64,000 nt of DNA from Dasypus novemcinctus (taxonomy: Eukaryota > Chordata > Mammalia > Cingulata > Dasypodidae): the NCBI RefSeq assembly GCF_030445035.2, contig NC_080683.1, positions 93,643,675 through 93,707,674 of the forward strand. Reading direction: 5' to 3'. A program made the position numbers and the translations under genes. Positions 48,586-60,446 of this stretch are shown in pieces. The notes beneath the pieces were generated by a model. The model made no database searches, was not told the origin of the DNA, and worked only from the letters and a program-made list of their open reading frames with translations. Within the stretch, counting starts at the first letter, position 1. Each line of letters starts with the position of its first letter.

Positions 48586-49079
48586 TGTATTAGTCAGCCA
48601 AAGGGTATGGCTGATGCAAAATACCAGGAATAGGTTGTTTTTGTAAGGGGAATTTTTTGGGGTAGGAACTTACAGATACCAGGCCATAAAGCATAAGGAA
48701 CTTCCCTCATCAAAGTCTATTTTCACATGTTGGAGCAAGATGACGGCTGACCTCCGCAAAGGTTCAGGCTTCCTGGGTTTCTCCCTTCCTGGGATTTGCT
48801 TCTCTTTCCTCTGTGTGCTTACTTTTTGGGGCTCCAGCTTAAGGCTTCAGTGTCAAACTCCAACATCAAAACTCCAACATCAAAAACCCTGAACTCTGTC
48901 CTTTGCCATGCCTTTTATCTGTGAGTCCCCATCCACCAAGGAGGGGAGGACTCAATACCCTAATGATGTGGCCCAATCAAAGCCCTAATCATAACTCAAT
49001 CAGGCCCAGGTACAGATCAGATTACAAACATAATCCAATATCTATTTTTGGAATTCATGACCGTATCAAACTGCTTCCA
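48586..49079 (-). mobile_element. LTR, Xenarthra-type family A
   Basis: TGTATTAGTCAGCC at the left and CAAACTGCTTCCA at the right mirror the ends of the plus-strand copy at 59063. The central block with CCCTAATGATGTGGCCCAATC is shared with the other family A copies. Confidence 0.7.
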
Positions 49080-49194
49080 CCAATTATCAGTTATCTGATC
49101 TTGGGTAGTTACTTAACCACTTGTCACATCATTTTCAGTCTTAATATTAGCAACATCACACTAACAGGATTGTTTTGAAGGTTAAATTATATAA

Positions 49195-49505
49195 TGCATA
49201 TTTTTATTTTTCTATTGCTTAAAACAATGCCAATTTATTATTTCACAATTCTATAGATCAGAGAACCCATGTGGCATGGTGGATTCTCTGAGTAGAATCT
49301 CACAAGGCTGAAATCAAGGTGTTGGCCAGCTGTATTCATTTATGGAGGATCTGGGGAAGCATCCACTTCCAAACTCGTTCAGGTTGTTGGCAGATTCCCA
49401 TTTGCCAATCTGCCAATTCCCATTTGCTGTGTAATGCATACATTCACAGTCCCTGGAATGAGGACATGCAATCTTCTTGGGAGTAATAATTCCACCTACC
49501 ACGTA
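49195..49505 (-). mobile_element. MLT1-like MaLR LTR fragment
   Basis: The order TTTTCTATTGCTTAAAACAA, then CAATTCTATAGATCAGAG, then GCTGAAATCAAGGTGTTGGC fits an old MLT1-type LTR in minus orientation, similar to 39248-39740. Confidence 0.55.
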
Positions 49506-51020
49506 ATGTGTGTAATATTTTAAGTCAAATGCTTAAACATGGTGGCCCAGGTGCTTATCGTTTTCCAAGAGGTACTAAATAATCCTTTTATTTGCTCTTC
49601 TGTGCCTTTTACAGTGTTAGGGAGAAAAAGAAGTAGGGGAAAGTCCTTTTCTTCCAAATTGACCCAATTTCCTTTTTTCTCCATTCTGAAGCTCTGAATT
49701 CTTAAAGCAACAGAGTCAAGGAAGGTAGGGGGTGAAACATTGCAAAGTAGTCCAAAAGGTTAATTAAATACAGAGGGGCAAGGTCATAAAATGAAGACAT
49801 CTCATAACTAAAGAACGGGCATGGCCTCCTTTAACCCCGCTGGCATTTAAAGAAGGGCCTCAGCGAAGCATTTCTCTCTAATCAAGAACACAGAGAAGTA
49901 AATCACTTAAATGAAGCCAGGAAGCCTTGTCCCACGAAATGGAGGAAAGTAGGCTTGTGTACTCAGCCAGCCAGTAGAATCAGAAAGGATTTTGAACTCC
50001 CGACAGTGCCAGCCCAGGGTTGTGAGAGCACGTGGTCTTATTGGGAAACTTGAGTCCTGATCCTGCCTGGCCCATCACCACCCCCTCTGGACTGCAGGCT
50101 CAACTAGTCATAAAAGAGAAAGCATTTATTTTGAGCACCAAAGTCCACCTGGCTATGGTACTCTCAAAGACATCCCTCTCCAGGCCTTCCAGGGCAGTCA
50201 TTCACAGACTCTAAATGAGCACGCCAGCATGGTTATGGGAAAGCACAGCCAGGGGCTCCTAGCTGCTGACCACGCCAGCAGTCCAGGCCTCTGTCTCCCT
50301 AGTGGCTTTGCTTCAGGCTTTTTCTTCTCCAAGCCCCCTAAGTTCTGGGAATGTCGCTGGGAGGTCACACCTCCATGTGTAACAGCAGTGTGGCGGCAAT
50401 GGCACCGCAGTGTGTGGTCACCCTCAGGTTGCTGAGCGCAGATGCCTCCTTCAGACCCTGCCCCTTGGCTGCACTTCCTTTTTTGTATCTTGGAGCAGAG
50501 AAAGGTCATTCACTTGACTCCCTGGCATTCTGGAGGAGGCAGGGAGGCGTGGTGCAGAGATGCCGTGGCCTCTCAGAGCCTGCTCTGAGTCCTCCGACCC
50601 GCCCTTCACTTTCACCCTTGCCAAACAGAGGGCCCTCCCTGCCAGGCCTTGAGCCGGGAGAATCGGCAGCAAGCTGGACACGCCCTTCCCCTCCCTGACA
50701 GTAGAACAGAAAGCACCCAGGGAAGGGAACAGAGAGGAGAATTTGCAAGGCTGCTGCAATGACAAGTTCATCCTGTTTCAGAAAAGAAGGAAAGGGCTGA
50801 AATCTGAAATCCCCTTTCGTGATTATGCGTGGTTTGTTGTGGGTTCTTTCTTTTCCTTCTTTCTTTTTGGGTAGGTGAGTTGTATACCAAGTTCCTGGAA
50901 AAGGTGAAAAACACTGTGGTGGCCTGAAGGGCCATAGCGGGTTAGTTGCCCTCCTCAGAGTAGCTCCTGCTGCCACACAGGCCTTCCCCTCGCTTCCTCC
51001 CACCTCCTATCAGGAGACCG
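49506..51020. other. No recognised feature; GC-richer unique sequence
   Basis: From about 50000 the GC content rises and several overlapping frames appear on both strands (for example 50506-51003, minus). None has a recognisable domain, start context or splice structure, so I do not call a gene. Confidence 0.4.
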
Positions 51021-51024
51021 GGAT

Positions 51025-51412
51025 GTGGAGCTTTTCTTTTTGGAGTAATAAAATTGTTCTAAAAGATTTTGTGGTGACAAATGCACAACATTGTGATTAG
51101 ACTAAAAGTCATTGATTTTATACTTCGCATAGATGGTATGGTATGTGAATGTATATATAAAACTGCTTTTTAAAAAGTAATTAAATGTGTAAGAATAGTG
51201 AGAAATAGCAGGTAAGTACATCAGGGAAACAGAGACTGAGAGGTGATGAATTCTATGTCTGTTTTTTTGGTTATTATTATTATTGAAATAATGAAAATGC
51301 TCTAATAATGATTGAGCAAATATGTGATTATACCAAATGCCATTGACTGTACACTTTGGATGGATTGTATGCTTTATTAATACATATGATTAAAATCTAT
51401 TTGTTAAAAAAA
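51025..51412 (+). mobile_element. Two old L1 3' ends in tandem
   Basis: 51025-51180 carries the classic terminus (TGGAGTAATAAAATTGTTCT, then TGGTATGGTATGTGAATG). 51190-51412 carries a second, different terminus (GAAATAATGAAAATGCTCT, then TACACTTTGGATGGATTG) ending in an A10 tail. Both run in the same direction as the larger L1 that follows. Confidence 0.7.
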
Positions 51413-52608
51413 AAAGACATCAATGTAAAATAAACAAGAAAAAAATTGCCACAAAAAAAAAATTTCAACTTCTCTGGCTACTAGGGACATGCAAATCAAA
51501 GTTATAATGAGATAACATTTCACACCTAATAGAATAGCCAGTATTAACAAAACAGAAATCTAAAAGTGTTGCAGAGGATGTGGAGATACAGGAATGCCTA
51601 GTCACGTTGGTGGGAATGTCTAATGGAACAGCCACTATGAAATCTGTTTGGCAGTTCCTAAGGAAGTTAGGTAAAGTTCTACCATGTGACCCAGCAATAC
51701 CACTACTAGTTTATACACAGAAGAATTGAGAGCAGTTACACGAACAGCCATCTGCACTGTTCATTGTGACATTATTGATGCTCATTGTGACATTATTCAT
51801 GATTGCCAAAAGATGGAAACAACCCAGGTGTCCATCAAATGATGAAAGGATAAACAAACTGGTATATACATATGATACAGAGTTATTTAGCCCTAAGAAG
51901 AAATGAAGTCATGAAGCATATGACAATATGGATGAACCTGGAGGACCTTATGTTAAATGAAGCAAGTCAGGCACAGAATGACAAATGTTGTATGATTTCA
52001 CTAGTATGAAATAAATTTAATGAGCAAGCTCATGGAGTTAATAGCTAGAATATAAGTCACTAGATAATAGAATGTGGTTAGAGAATGGAAAACTGAGATT
52101 TAATCTTTGCAGAATTGGTAAAAAGTGTTTAGAAATATTTGGAAATGAATAGAAATGGTGAATAGAATACCGTAGGATTTGTAATTAAAAGCACTAATAT
52201 ATGGGTATCATATGGTTTGTTTTTTGTGGTTTTCTTTGTTTTTGGAATAAAGAAAATGCTCTAGTATTGATTGAAGTGATAAATGCACAACTCTAATTAT
52301 ACCAAATGCAATTGTTTGTACCCTTTAGATAAATTATAGGGTTTATGAACAAAAAAGTAATAGGGTGGGTTTGGGGAAATCTTTGACAATGCTCTTTCAT
52401 AATTTGTTACAAATGTTTCGCAGCAATGCAATGTAAGGTGTTGGTGGTGTGATGCTCTATGAGAGCCCTGTATGATGTAATGCATGTTTGTTTTGTAAAT
52501 TCACAACCTTTACTACACAATTATTGTTTACATGTATATATGAATGATATGAATGTATGAATGATATACTTTAACAAATTGTTTTTAAAATGAATTTTTA
52601 AAAAAAGA
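51413..52608 (+). mobile_element. L1 fragment, end of ORF2 and 3' UTR
   Basis: The ORF2 end is recognisable (CTACTAGGGACATGCAAATC, CATGTGACCCAGCAATACCA, GATGGAAACAACCCAGGTGT, TGGATGAACCTGGAGGACC). It is followed by a 3' UTR and an A-rich end near 52608. A short tandem duplication (CATTGTGACATTATT-ATG twice) lies near 51761-51800. It is 5' truncated. Confidence 0.85.
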
Positions 52609-53009
52609 GACTGGGGGTTCTGGGACTCCCAGGTAGCTGTGCACCGTCCTGCTGGCTTGGGCAACAGTGGAAGGTCAAGCTTCAGGAGGCCAGCTGAGCA
52701 GGTCTTCGTGTTACCTGTGTTGTTTTCTGTGGGAGAGACTCCAGGATCCCCCTGGGCCAAGCCCCACAGGCAGACTTGGCCCTGCTGCCTGGCTCTGTCA
52801 CGTTCCAGCCACGGCTCCCTTGAGCCCACAGCCTCGCCAGCAGCACACACTGGCCTGTACACTCCAGGCTTGTTGTCCCGACCTGGAGCCTCTCATCCCC
52901 AGCCCTGAACCAGAAGTGGTTTCTTGCCTGGCCTCTCCCATCGGTAGCCTCTGCCAGGTGTGCCCCCCTCTGAGGTCATCATGCTGGCCAGCAGTGAGTG
53001 ACCAGTTAC

Positions 53010-53215
53010 CATTCACCAGGCACTGGGCTAGGTGTTTCTATGAGATTCTCTATATTGAATCCTGACACAGTGCTGGGATTCAGGTGCTAATATTTCCCCT
53101 GGGATGAGGAAACTGAGGCTTAGCAAGACATTTCATAACATGGCCAAGAGCACATGGCAAGGAAGTGGCAGAGACCAGACTGAAACCCCGGGAATCCGGC
53201 TCCCAAGCCCACCAC
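53010..53215 (-). repeat. MIR
   Basis: The block GGGATGAGGAAACTGAGGCT, then CCAAGAGCACATGGCAAGG, then AAGTGGCAGAGACCAGACTG is the reverse of the MIR core. Flanking sequence at 52609-53010 and 53216-53595 is GC-rich with nothing that I recognise. Confidence 0.8.
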
Positions 53216-53612
53216 ATGTCCTCCCCTGAGTGTCCTCCTCCCAGAAACCGGGCCTCACAGACTGCCCCGCAGGCCACGTTTCCAGCGGGAGTGGCCATCT
53301 TTGACTAGCACATCGACTTTGTGGGAAACTTCCCAACGAGACGCCTGGGCAGCCCACACTCAAGGCGGATGACCTGGAGGTGCAGAGCCGGAGCAGGCCA
53401 ATACCTGACATGTGCGTGATCCTCGGCCAAAACCTTTGTCTGCACCCTTGGCTCCAGTGTCCTGGGGACCACCAGATTTCCATGGCATCTCACAGACAGG
53501 CCTGTATGGAGAGCTAGAGTCTACATTTCCATTTGGAATGCAGAGGACAGACTCTTTTTTGTTCTGCACCAAGTCCTTTGCCAGCAGAATTCCCCAAGAT
53601 AGCTAAAGGGCT

Positions 53613-54036
53613 AAGAAGCGGAATTGGCTCAACTGATAGACCATCTGCCTACCGTATGGGAGGTCCAGGGTTCAAACCCAGGGCCTCCTGACCCGTGTGG
53701 TGAGCTGGCTCCTGCGCAGTGCTGATGCATGCAAGGAGTGTTGTGCCATGCAGGGGTGTCCTCTGTGTAGGAGGGCCCCGTGCGCAAGGAGTGTGCCCTG
53801 CGAGGAGAGACGCCCCACATGAAAAAAGCGCAGCCTGTCCAGGATTGGCACCGCACACTGAGAGCTGACACAGCAAGATGATGCAACAACAACAAAAAAA
53901 GAGACACAGATTCCTGGTCCCACTGACAAGAATGCAAGTGGACATAGACAACACACAGTGAATGGATACAGAGAGCAGACAATGGGGTGGGGGTAAGGGG
54001 AGAGAAATAAATAAAAAATAAATCTTAAAAAAAAAA
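53613..54036 (+). mobile_element. DAS tRNA-Ala SINE, longer subtype
   Basis: The head includes GGAATTGGCTCAACTGATAG, and the body carries the extra GAGAGCTGACACAGCAAGAT block also present at 47388. The tail ends A12. The target repeat AAGATAGCTAAAGGGCT (53596-53612) recurs at 54037-54053 with two differences, so it is older than the 47899 copy. The 206-codon minus frame here is spurious. Confidence 0.92.
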
Positions 54037-54053
54037 AAGATAGCTGCAGGGCT

Positions 54054-54664
54054 CTCAGAGCCTCTCGGATGCAGCTCCTGGGTAACCCCACTTGCAGCCA
54101 CACGCACCTCGTGGGCCTGAGCTGACTCTTCTCCACCCTTGAGACCATGTACTCTAGGGAAAGGTTGCCTAAGTTCCCTAAGGACTTTCCTCCCTGCATC
54201 TGGCCCAGGGCCCCTGCCCCGCCAGCTGATGAGGGCTCGCTTGACCCGGATGGAGATGCCTTTCCTCACTTGCCCTCCCCTAAGGGGGCAAGGAAGCTTT
54301 TCCTGGGCCTCTGAGCTGGCCTGTCCTAGCCTCTAGAAACAGCACGCTGAGGCCACTGGGGGGCTTCAAGGGGACGAAAAGGCTTCCTGGCTCCTGCTCT
54401 CCTCCCCTCCGTTCTCATCAAGCAGGTAAGGTAGAAGTCATCCTTCCCGGGCCACTTGCTTCTGTTCACACCGTGAGCTTCCTAGACAGGCCCAAAGCTG
54501 CTCTCGCCCACGACTCTGTCACATAGGGTAAATTTATGGTTCTCCAGGTCAGGGGAGAGCCTGAAGTTCAAGACAAAGGTAAGTCAGCTTTGATGGAATG
54601 GGATGCAATGTCAGGGGCTGGGGCACTGCCTGGTGACGCTCACCTGACAGGTGTCAGCCCAGCA
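54054..54664. other. No recognised feature; GC-rich
   Basis: Unique-looking GC-rich sequence between a SINE and a MIR. I see no supported exon or motif. Confidence 0.4.
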
Positions 54665-54905
54665 GTGCAGGCTCAGGGCAGGCTGTTCTGAGTCTGGCTC
54701 CCCCTCCCCTGCTCATTAGCTGTGTGACCTTGGGCAGGTCACTGTACTCTCTGGCCTTAGTTACATCATCTGTGAAATGGGACCTGATAAAATCATCCTC
54801 ACGGGATGTTACAAGGAATAAATGAAAACCGTCCCTATCAAGCATTGAGGACAGGGCTTGGCCATACTCAGTGCTCAGTAAGCATGTTGGTTGGTAATGA
54901 CAAGG
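54665..54905 (+). repeat. MIR
   Basis: The order TTAGCTGTGTGACCTTGGGC, then TCATCTGTGAAATGGGACC, then CTCAGTGCTCAGTAAGCATG is the MIR core and 3' end in forward sense. From 54905 to 55344 I see nothing that I can name. Confidence 0.85.
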
Positions 54906-55344
54906 GTGATGGCAACAGGAGATTGGCAAAAGGGGTCAGAAAGTGGCACAAAACAGGGGTAGACTCCCCTGTTTTGGCTTAGGCTGTCCTCTGGCAGTGT
55001 GAACGCCACCCCCTGCAGCAGGGAGGGACAGGCCTGGCAGCTCTCTTTGTATCCCTGGACTCCCCATGTTGGTTATTTCCCTAAAACAATTTGAGCTTCA
55101 TCCATCTGCCTGACCAGGACCTCTCCAGAATGTGCTGCAGCATCTCACACCTGGGGAGCCTGGCCCTGGCTTGGACTAAATGACCCCGCTGTGCCCCCTG
55201 TCCTGGCCCATGGGGATCACATTCCTCACCTAACATCAGTGTCAGTAGCTCCACGCTCAGGCCCCACTGCTCCAGATGAAGATACTGAACATTATGTACC
55301 AGGAAACTTCTGGCCACACTGCAGGCATTGGAGAACAGTCAAGA

Positions 55345-58129
55345 ACAAATAACTCCTCATCACATCGTCTCATTAAAAAAAAATGTGTTGTTTAATTTCC
55401 ACAATTTCCAGTTTTCCCTCTGTGATGATCTTTGGCTTCATTCCTTTGTGGCTGGAGAATATATATTGCATGATTTCAATCTTTTTAAATATATTGAGAC
55501 ATGTTCTGTGACCTAATACATGTCTCTTCTGGATAATGATCCAAGTGCACTATAGAAGAATGTATATTCTGTTCTATATATTTTTATTAAATCTAGTTGG
55601 TTTATCATATTATTCAGGTCTTCTATTTTCTTATTGATCATTTGTCTAGATGTTCTTTCCATTATTGAAAATTGCTTAGTGAAGTCTCCTACTTTATATG
55701 GAAACATGTATTTCTTCCTCAAATCTGTCAATAGTTGCTTCATGTATTTTGGGGGCTCTGCCATTAGAGACATATATATTTATAATTGCTATGTCTTCTT
55801 ATTGAATTGACTGTTTTGTCAGTATATAGTGACCTTATTTTTCCCTCCTAATGGTTTGATTTAAAATCTATTTTATTTGATATTAGTACAGCAACCCCAG
55901 CTCTCTTTTGTTTACAATTTGCATGGTATATTTTTTTTCATTCTTTCACTTTCAGCCTACTTGTATTTTTGAATTTAAGATGAGTATCTTATAAAGAGCA
56001 TATAGTTGGGTCACCCATCTCTGCCATTTGACTGGAGAGTTTAATCCACTCACATTTAAAGTAACTACTGGAAAGCAGATGTGGCTCAAACAATTGGGCT
56101 TCCGCCTACTACACGGGAGGTTCCTAGTTCAGTTCCCAGTGCCTCCTGGAGAAGGTGAGCTGACATGGTGGGCAGGTGTTGTGAACTGACACAACGAAAT
56201 GACACAACAAAGAGACACAAAAAGGAAACACAATGAGAGACAACAAACCAGGAAGCTGAGATGGCTCAAGTGATTGAGCGTTGCTTTCACACATGGGAGG
56301 TCCCAGGTTTGTTTCCCAGTGCCTCCTAAAGAGAAGATGAGCAGACACAGAGAGTACACAGCAAATGGACAGAGAGCAGACAGCTCCTGCAATGCAACAA
56401 GGTAGGGGGCAATAAATTAAAAAAATAAGTTTTAAAAAATAAATAGTAACTTCTGATAATGCAGGATTTTTTTCTGCCAGTTTGCTATTTGATCTTTGTA
56501 AACATAACTTTTTTGTCCCTCAGTTCTTACATTATTGCCTACTTTCATATTTACTCGGCTTTTTTGTATTGGATCATTTATAGTCCCTTCTTATTTCCTT
56601 GTGTGTATAATTTTCATAAATTTTCTTAGTGATTGTCATGGACTAAAAGCTAACACACTAATTCTATAACAATAATATTTGATTTGATACCAGTTAAGTT
56701 CAGTAGCATACACATTGTTTCTATACCCCTCCCTTCCCCCACCTTTTAGTTGTATTTGTTACAAATTATGTCTTTATACCTTGTATATCCAAAACCATTG
56801 TTATTTTATGCATTTTCATTTTAGAATCTGTAAGAATTCAGAAGTGGCGTTACATACACAGAAGTACAATAAAATAGTACTGGCATTTATAATTATCTAT
56901 TGGCTATCTTGACTGAGACCTTTTTTTTTTCTCATGCCACCTCCATCTACTCTCTAGTACCCTATCCTTTCAGTCTGAAGAATTCACTTTAGCCTTGATT
57001 GTAGGGTAGATCTTGTGGTGACAAATTCTCTCAGCTTCTCTTTATCTGGGAATGTCTTAATCTCTCCCTCATTTTTGAAAGACATTCTTGCCAGATAGAA
57101 ATTTCTTGGTTTGCAGTTGTTTTCTTTCAGCACACTGCCTTCTTGCCTCCATGGTTTCTGATGAGAAATCTGCACTTAATATTATTGGGACTACCTTGTA
57201 CTTAAGACATTGATTTTCTCTTGCAGCTTTCAGAACTCTCTCCTTGTCCTTGGCACACAATAGTTTGGCTACTATGTGTCTAGTCATGGTTCTTTTTGAG
57301 TTTAGCCTTTTCGGGGTTCATCGGACTTTTTGAACGTCTATATTCAGATCTTTCTTTAAAATTGGAAATTTTTCTGCTGTTATTACTTTGAATATTGAAT
57401 ATTGAATATGCCCCTTTTCTCTTTCTACTTCTCAGATTCCCATAATGCATATTTGTTATACTTGATAGTATCCCACAAGTCTCTTAGACTATGTTCACTT
57501 TTTTCATTCTACTCCTAAACCTGAATTCCCCCATTTACAGCAATCCCTATACCCTCTCTCTTCTTGGAAAGAGAAGCTCCCAGCCCCACCCTTCATGCTG
57601 CTCTATTGTATGTCTTTAAGCCGGTAATCCTGTGCTCCAGACTGCTCTGACTTAATGGCTTCTTACACTGCTTTAGTGATCCACAAGCTGCTTCTGACTG
57701 CAGGGCAAGGTCTGCAAGAGCAAGTCAGAGAAGAGTTTCCTTATTCAGACTTTCAGGATGCCACCCAATATGTTGGCACAACATTTAAGCACTACAGTAT
57801 GCACATACGATTCCCTTTGTTCCCTCTGGAACAGGGCCAGGGACCCACGATGGTAGTGCAGTTTTGGATCCACACCATGCCAGGCAGGGAGTGGGGAAGG
57901 GGCCAGCAGGTGTGCCATGAGCTTCTCCAACTATTTCAAAGCTACATTTTCTTGATTTGGCACTTGCTCAGGTACTGCAAGCTTTCAAGTGTTTTACAGA
58001 GTTTTGACATAGCAAAAAAAAACCACAAAAAACAAAACAAAACAAAAACAGTTTTTGCTAGTTGTTTAAAGATTCTGTGGGGGAATGGCATCCTAGAGCA
58101 TCACGAACCGCCATCTTGGTCCTCCTCTA
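55345..58129 (-). mobile_element. Old L1 with its 5' end, minus strand, split by SINEs
   Basis: On the minus strand it starts near 58129 with an L1-style leader holding a YY1-like site AAGATGGCGG (58117 down to 58108). It passes through a long untranslated-type region (56456-58100). It then reaches an ORF2 endonuclease remnant at 56059-55500, where a start-like VTLNVSGLNSP and later MINKKIEDLNN, LIKIYRTEYTFF are readable. The ORF2 sequence breaks off at 55345, and I see no ORF1. A dimeric SINE with its own target repeat lies at 56071-56444. Confidence 0.72.
56071..56444 (+). mobile_element. Dimeric DAS-related SINE
   Basis: Two tRNA-like heads in one insertion: GAAAGCAGATGTGGCTCAAA at 56071 and CCAGGAAGCTGAGATGGCTC near 56249. 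Each is followed by a B-box-like block and an A-rich body. One target repeat, AGTAACTACTG at 56060-56070 and AGTAACTTCTG at 56445-56455, flanks the whole unit, so it moved as a dimer. Confidence 0.87.
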
Positions 58130-59057
58130 ATCAACTGTCATGTCTATCTAATCTCCTTAATTCTAGAATAGTGTCACTCTTTTTTTTTTTTTTTTAATTA
58201 CTTGACCTTGGTATTTTTGAATAATACAGACCAGAATATTTCTTGGGTTTTTAAGTTTGTTGGATGATTACTCATGATAGATTAAGATTATGCATTTTTG
58301 GTAGAAATACATTGAACCATTGCCCTTACATGTCCTTCTCAGTGATCATAAGAGGCACATTAAGGAGGAATGTCTCAACTTTATTAGTTATGTTAGCTAT
58401 AATAACATGATTAATGTTGTATTTGCCAGGGGTTTATACTGTGTATTTACTCTTTTAATCTTTGTTCTTAACAAATATTTTGTGGGGATATATCTGGTTC
58501 ACTACTGAAATATTTACTCACTAATATTAGCATCCATTGGTGACTTTGAATTCCATCGTATCTTCTCTTTCTATTACTTTATATTCTAGTTCAAGGAAGA
58601 GATTTCCCTTCTCGTTTATTTAAAGCAGCATAAACTGGACATTGGCCAACTTCTGCGATGGGCCAAACACTTCTTATTGTCTGTTTTTGAATGGCCCATG
58701 AGCTAAGGTTTTATAATTACAATTTGTTGGAAAATTAATTAAAAGAAAAATAGTATCTTATGACACATGAAAACTATATATAATTTAAATTTCATTGTTA
58801 TAAATAAAATTTTACTGGAACACTGGAATGAATGAAGTATACTCATTCATTCACGTGCTAGCCATGGCTGCTTTTGCACTAAAATAGTAGATTTGAGTAG
58901 TTGCAACAGGAGGAGACAGAGATTGTATGTGGCATTCTGCCTTTTCATTACTTTGCACTGCTGTGTCCCACTAAGTCACAATAATATAGTTATAACAACA
59001 GTTTTTCAGGTGCCAGACATATTGCCTTACTGCAATTTTATTTTTTAATATTAGTAT
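58130..59057. other. No recognised feature
   Basis: AT-rich sequence with a T16 run near 58179. I see no exon-like block or nameable repeat. Confidence 0.4.
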
Positions 59058-59062
59058 ATACC

Positions 59063-59604
59063 TGTAGCAGTTTGATATTTTTGATAAGTTCCAAAAAGAA
59101 ATATTGGATTATGTTTGTAAATTGCTCTTTTCCTCTGGGCATATGAGATTATATTGGATTCAGTAATGTAAGTATACCTCTTGCGCCTGTAGGGTTTGAG
59201 TCTCCACCCCTTGGTGGGTGGGGACTCGCAGATAAAAGGCACAGCAAAAGACAGAGTTGGAGGGCTTCTGAAGTTGGTGTTTTGATGTTGGAGTTTGATG
59301 CTGAAGCCTTAAACTGGAGGCCCGGGAAGTAAGCACACAGAAGAAAGAGAAGCAAGTCCTGGGAAGAGAGGAACCCTGAACTCAGAGAGAAACAAGACCC
59401 TGGAAGAGAGGAACCCAGGAAGCCTGAACACTCACAGACATCAGCAGCCATCTTGCTCCAACAGTGGAAACAGACTTTGGTGAGGGAAGTAACCTATGCT
59501 TTATTGTCTGGTATCTGTAAGCTCCTAACCCCAATAAATACCCTTTATAAAAACCAACCAATTTCTGATATTTTTCATCAGCACCACTTTGGTTAACTAA
59601 TACA
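59063..59604 (+). mobile_element. Solo LTR, Xenarthra-type family A, complete
   Basis: A 542-bp element, TGTAGCAGTTTG to CTAATACA, with exact 5-bp flanks ATACC (59058-59062 and 59605-59609). It has a TATA-like GATAAAAG near 59232 and a poly(A) signal AATAAA near 59534, in the order expected of an LTR. It is the clearest copy of this family in the window. Confidence 0.83.
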
Positions 59605-59609
59605 ATACC

Positions 59610-60295
59610 CTTTATATAAAAACAAGAAAAGAAGAGATAAATGGTCTTTGACTATCACACTTTTCAGATACAGTATAGTGTGAATTATTTTGTTGTTGAT
59701 CAGGATGGCAAAGCATTATGCTTATGCAATGACATTTAGGTATACTAAAAAAAATAAAGTACGCACCAATATTACTGGTCTAAGCTCTCAACAAAATATA
59801 CCTAAATCACAGGAAAGAAATAGCCAGAAAAATTAGAAAAGTTAAAGTAGAGTATCTCATCACAGCAGAATTCCTCTATAAAAATTTTTAAAAAATGAAA
59901 AAGAGGCTGCAACAAGAATAAATCTCTGAGTGACTCCTTTGTTAGCCAAGCAAGATAAGCTATTTACCAGTTGTGAGTTAATTATATTGTATTTGATTAA
60001 AGCTCCTGAAGTAATGTGTCCAGAAAAAATAAACTTGTCTAATAGTATTAGGCCTCCCACAGCAAATTCATCCCTCTTTTTAGTAAAACTGTATTCAAAA
60101 AAAATTTATATTTATTAATCTATTTTGAATTTTTTAAAGAAAAACTTGTATAAATTTGTTTCTTGTTATACAGGTCTGCATTAATCCTTGATTTAACTGT
60201 TGGTCTGCAAAACGTTTACCAAAAATGTTTGTCCACTCCTGGTATAGACTAATATTTTCTTATGTTATTCAAGGGTTATAATCTATATTTCTATT
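59610..60295. other. No recognised feature
   Basis: AT-rich sequence with no supported gene or repeat. Confidence 0.4.
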
Positions 60296-60446
60296 ATTTC
60301 TTTTCAACCACTGAGCTACATCGGCTCTGGAGTTGGTTCTTTCATTTGTTTGTTGTTTGTTTTGTTTTCAGGAGGTACCAGGGTTGGAACCTGGACCTCG
60401 TATGTGGGAAGCAGGCACTTAACCACTTGACTTTTATCTGCTCCTC
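60296..60446 (-). mobile_element. DAS-related SINE, truncated dimer
   Basis: On the minus strand a head (GAGGAGCAGATAAAAGTCAA, then AGGTCCAGGTTCCAACCCTG) is followed by an A/C-rich linker (AAAACAAAACAAACAACAAA). The first 24 bases of a second head (GAGCCGATGTAGCTCAGTGG) then break off. Confidence 0.72.

Noticed and set aside
49506-51020. Possible GC-rich exons near 50200-51000
   Set aside because: Many short overlapping frames on both strands but no domain, consistent splice sites or CpG island strong enough to call.
53649-54269. A 206-codon minus-strand frame with a hydrophobic centre
   Set aside because: It is almost entirely the reverse strand of the DAS SINE at 53613-54036.
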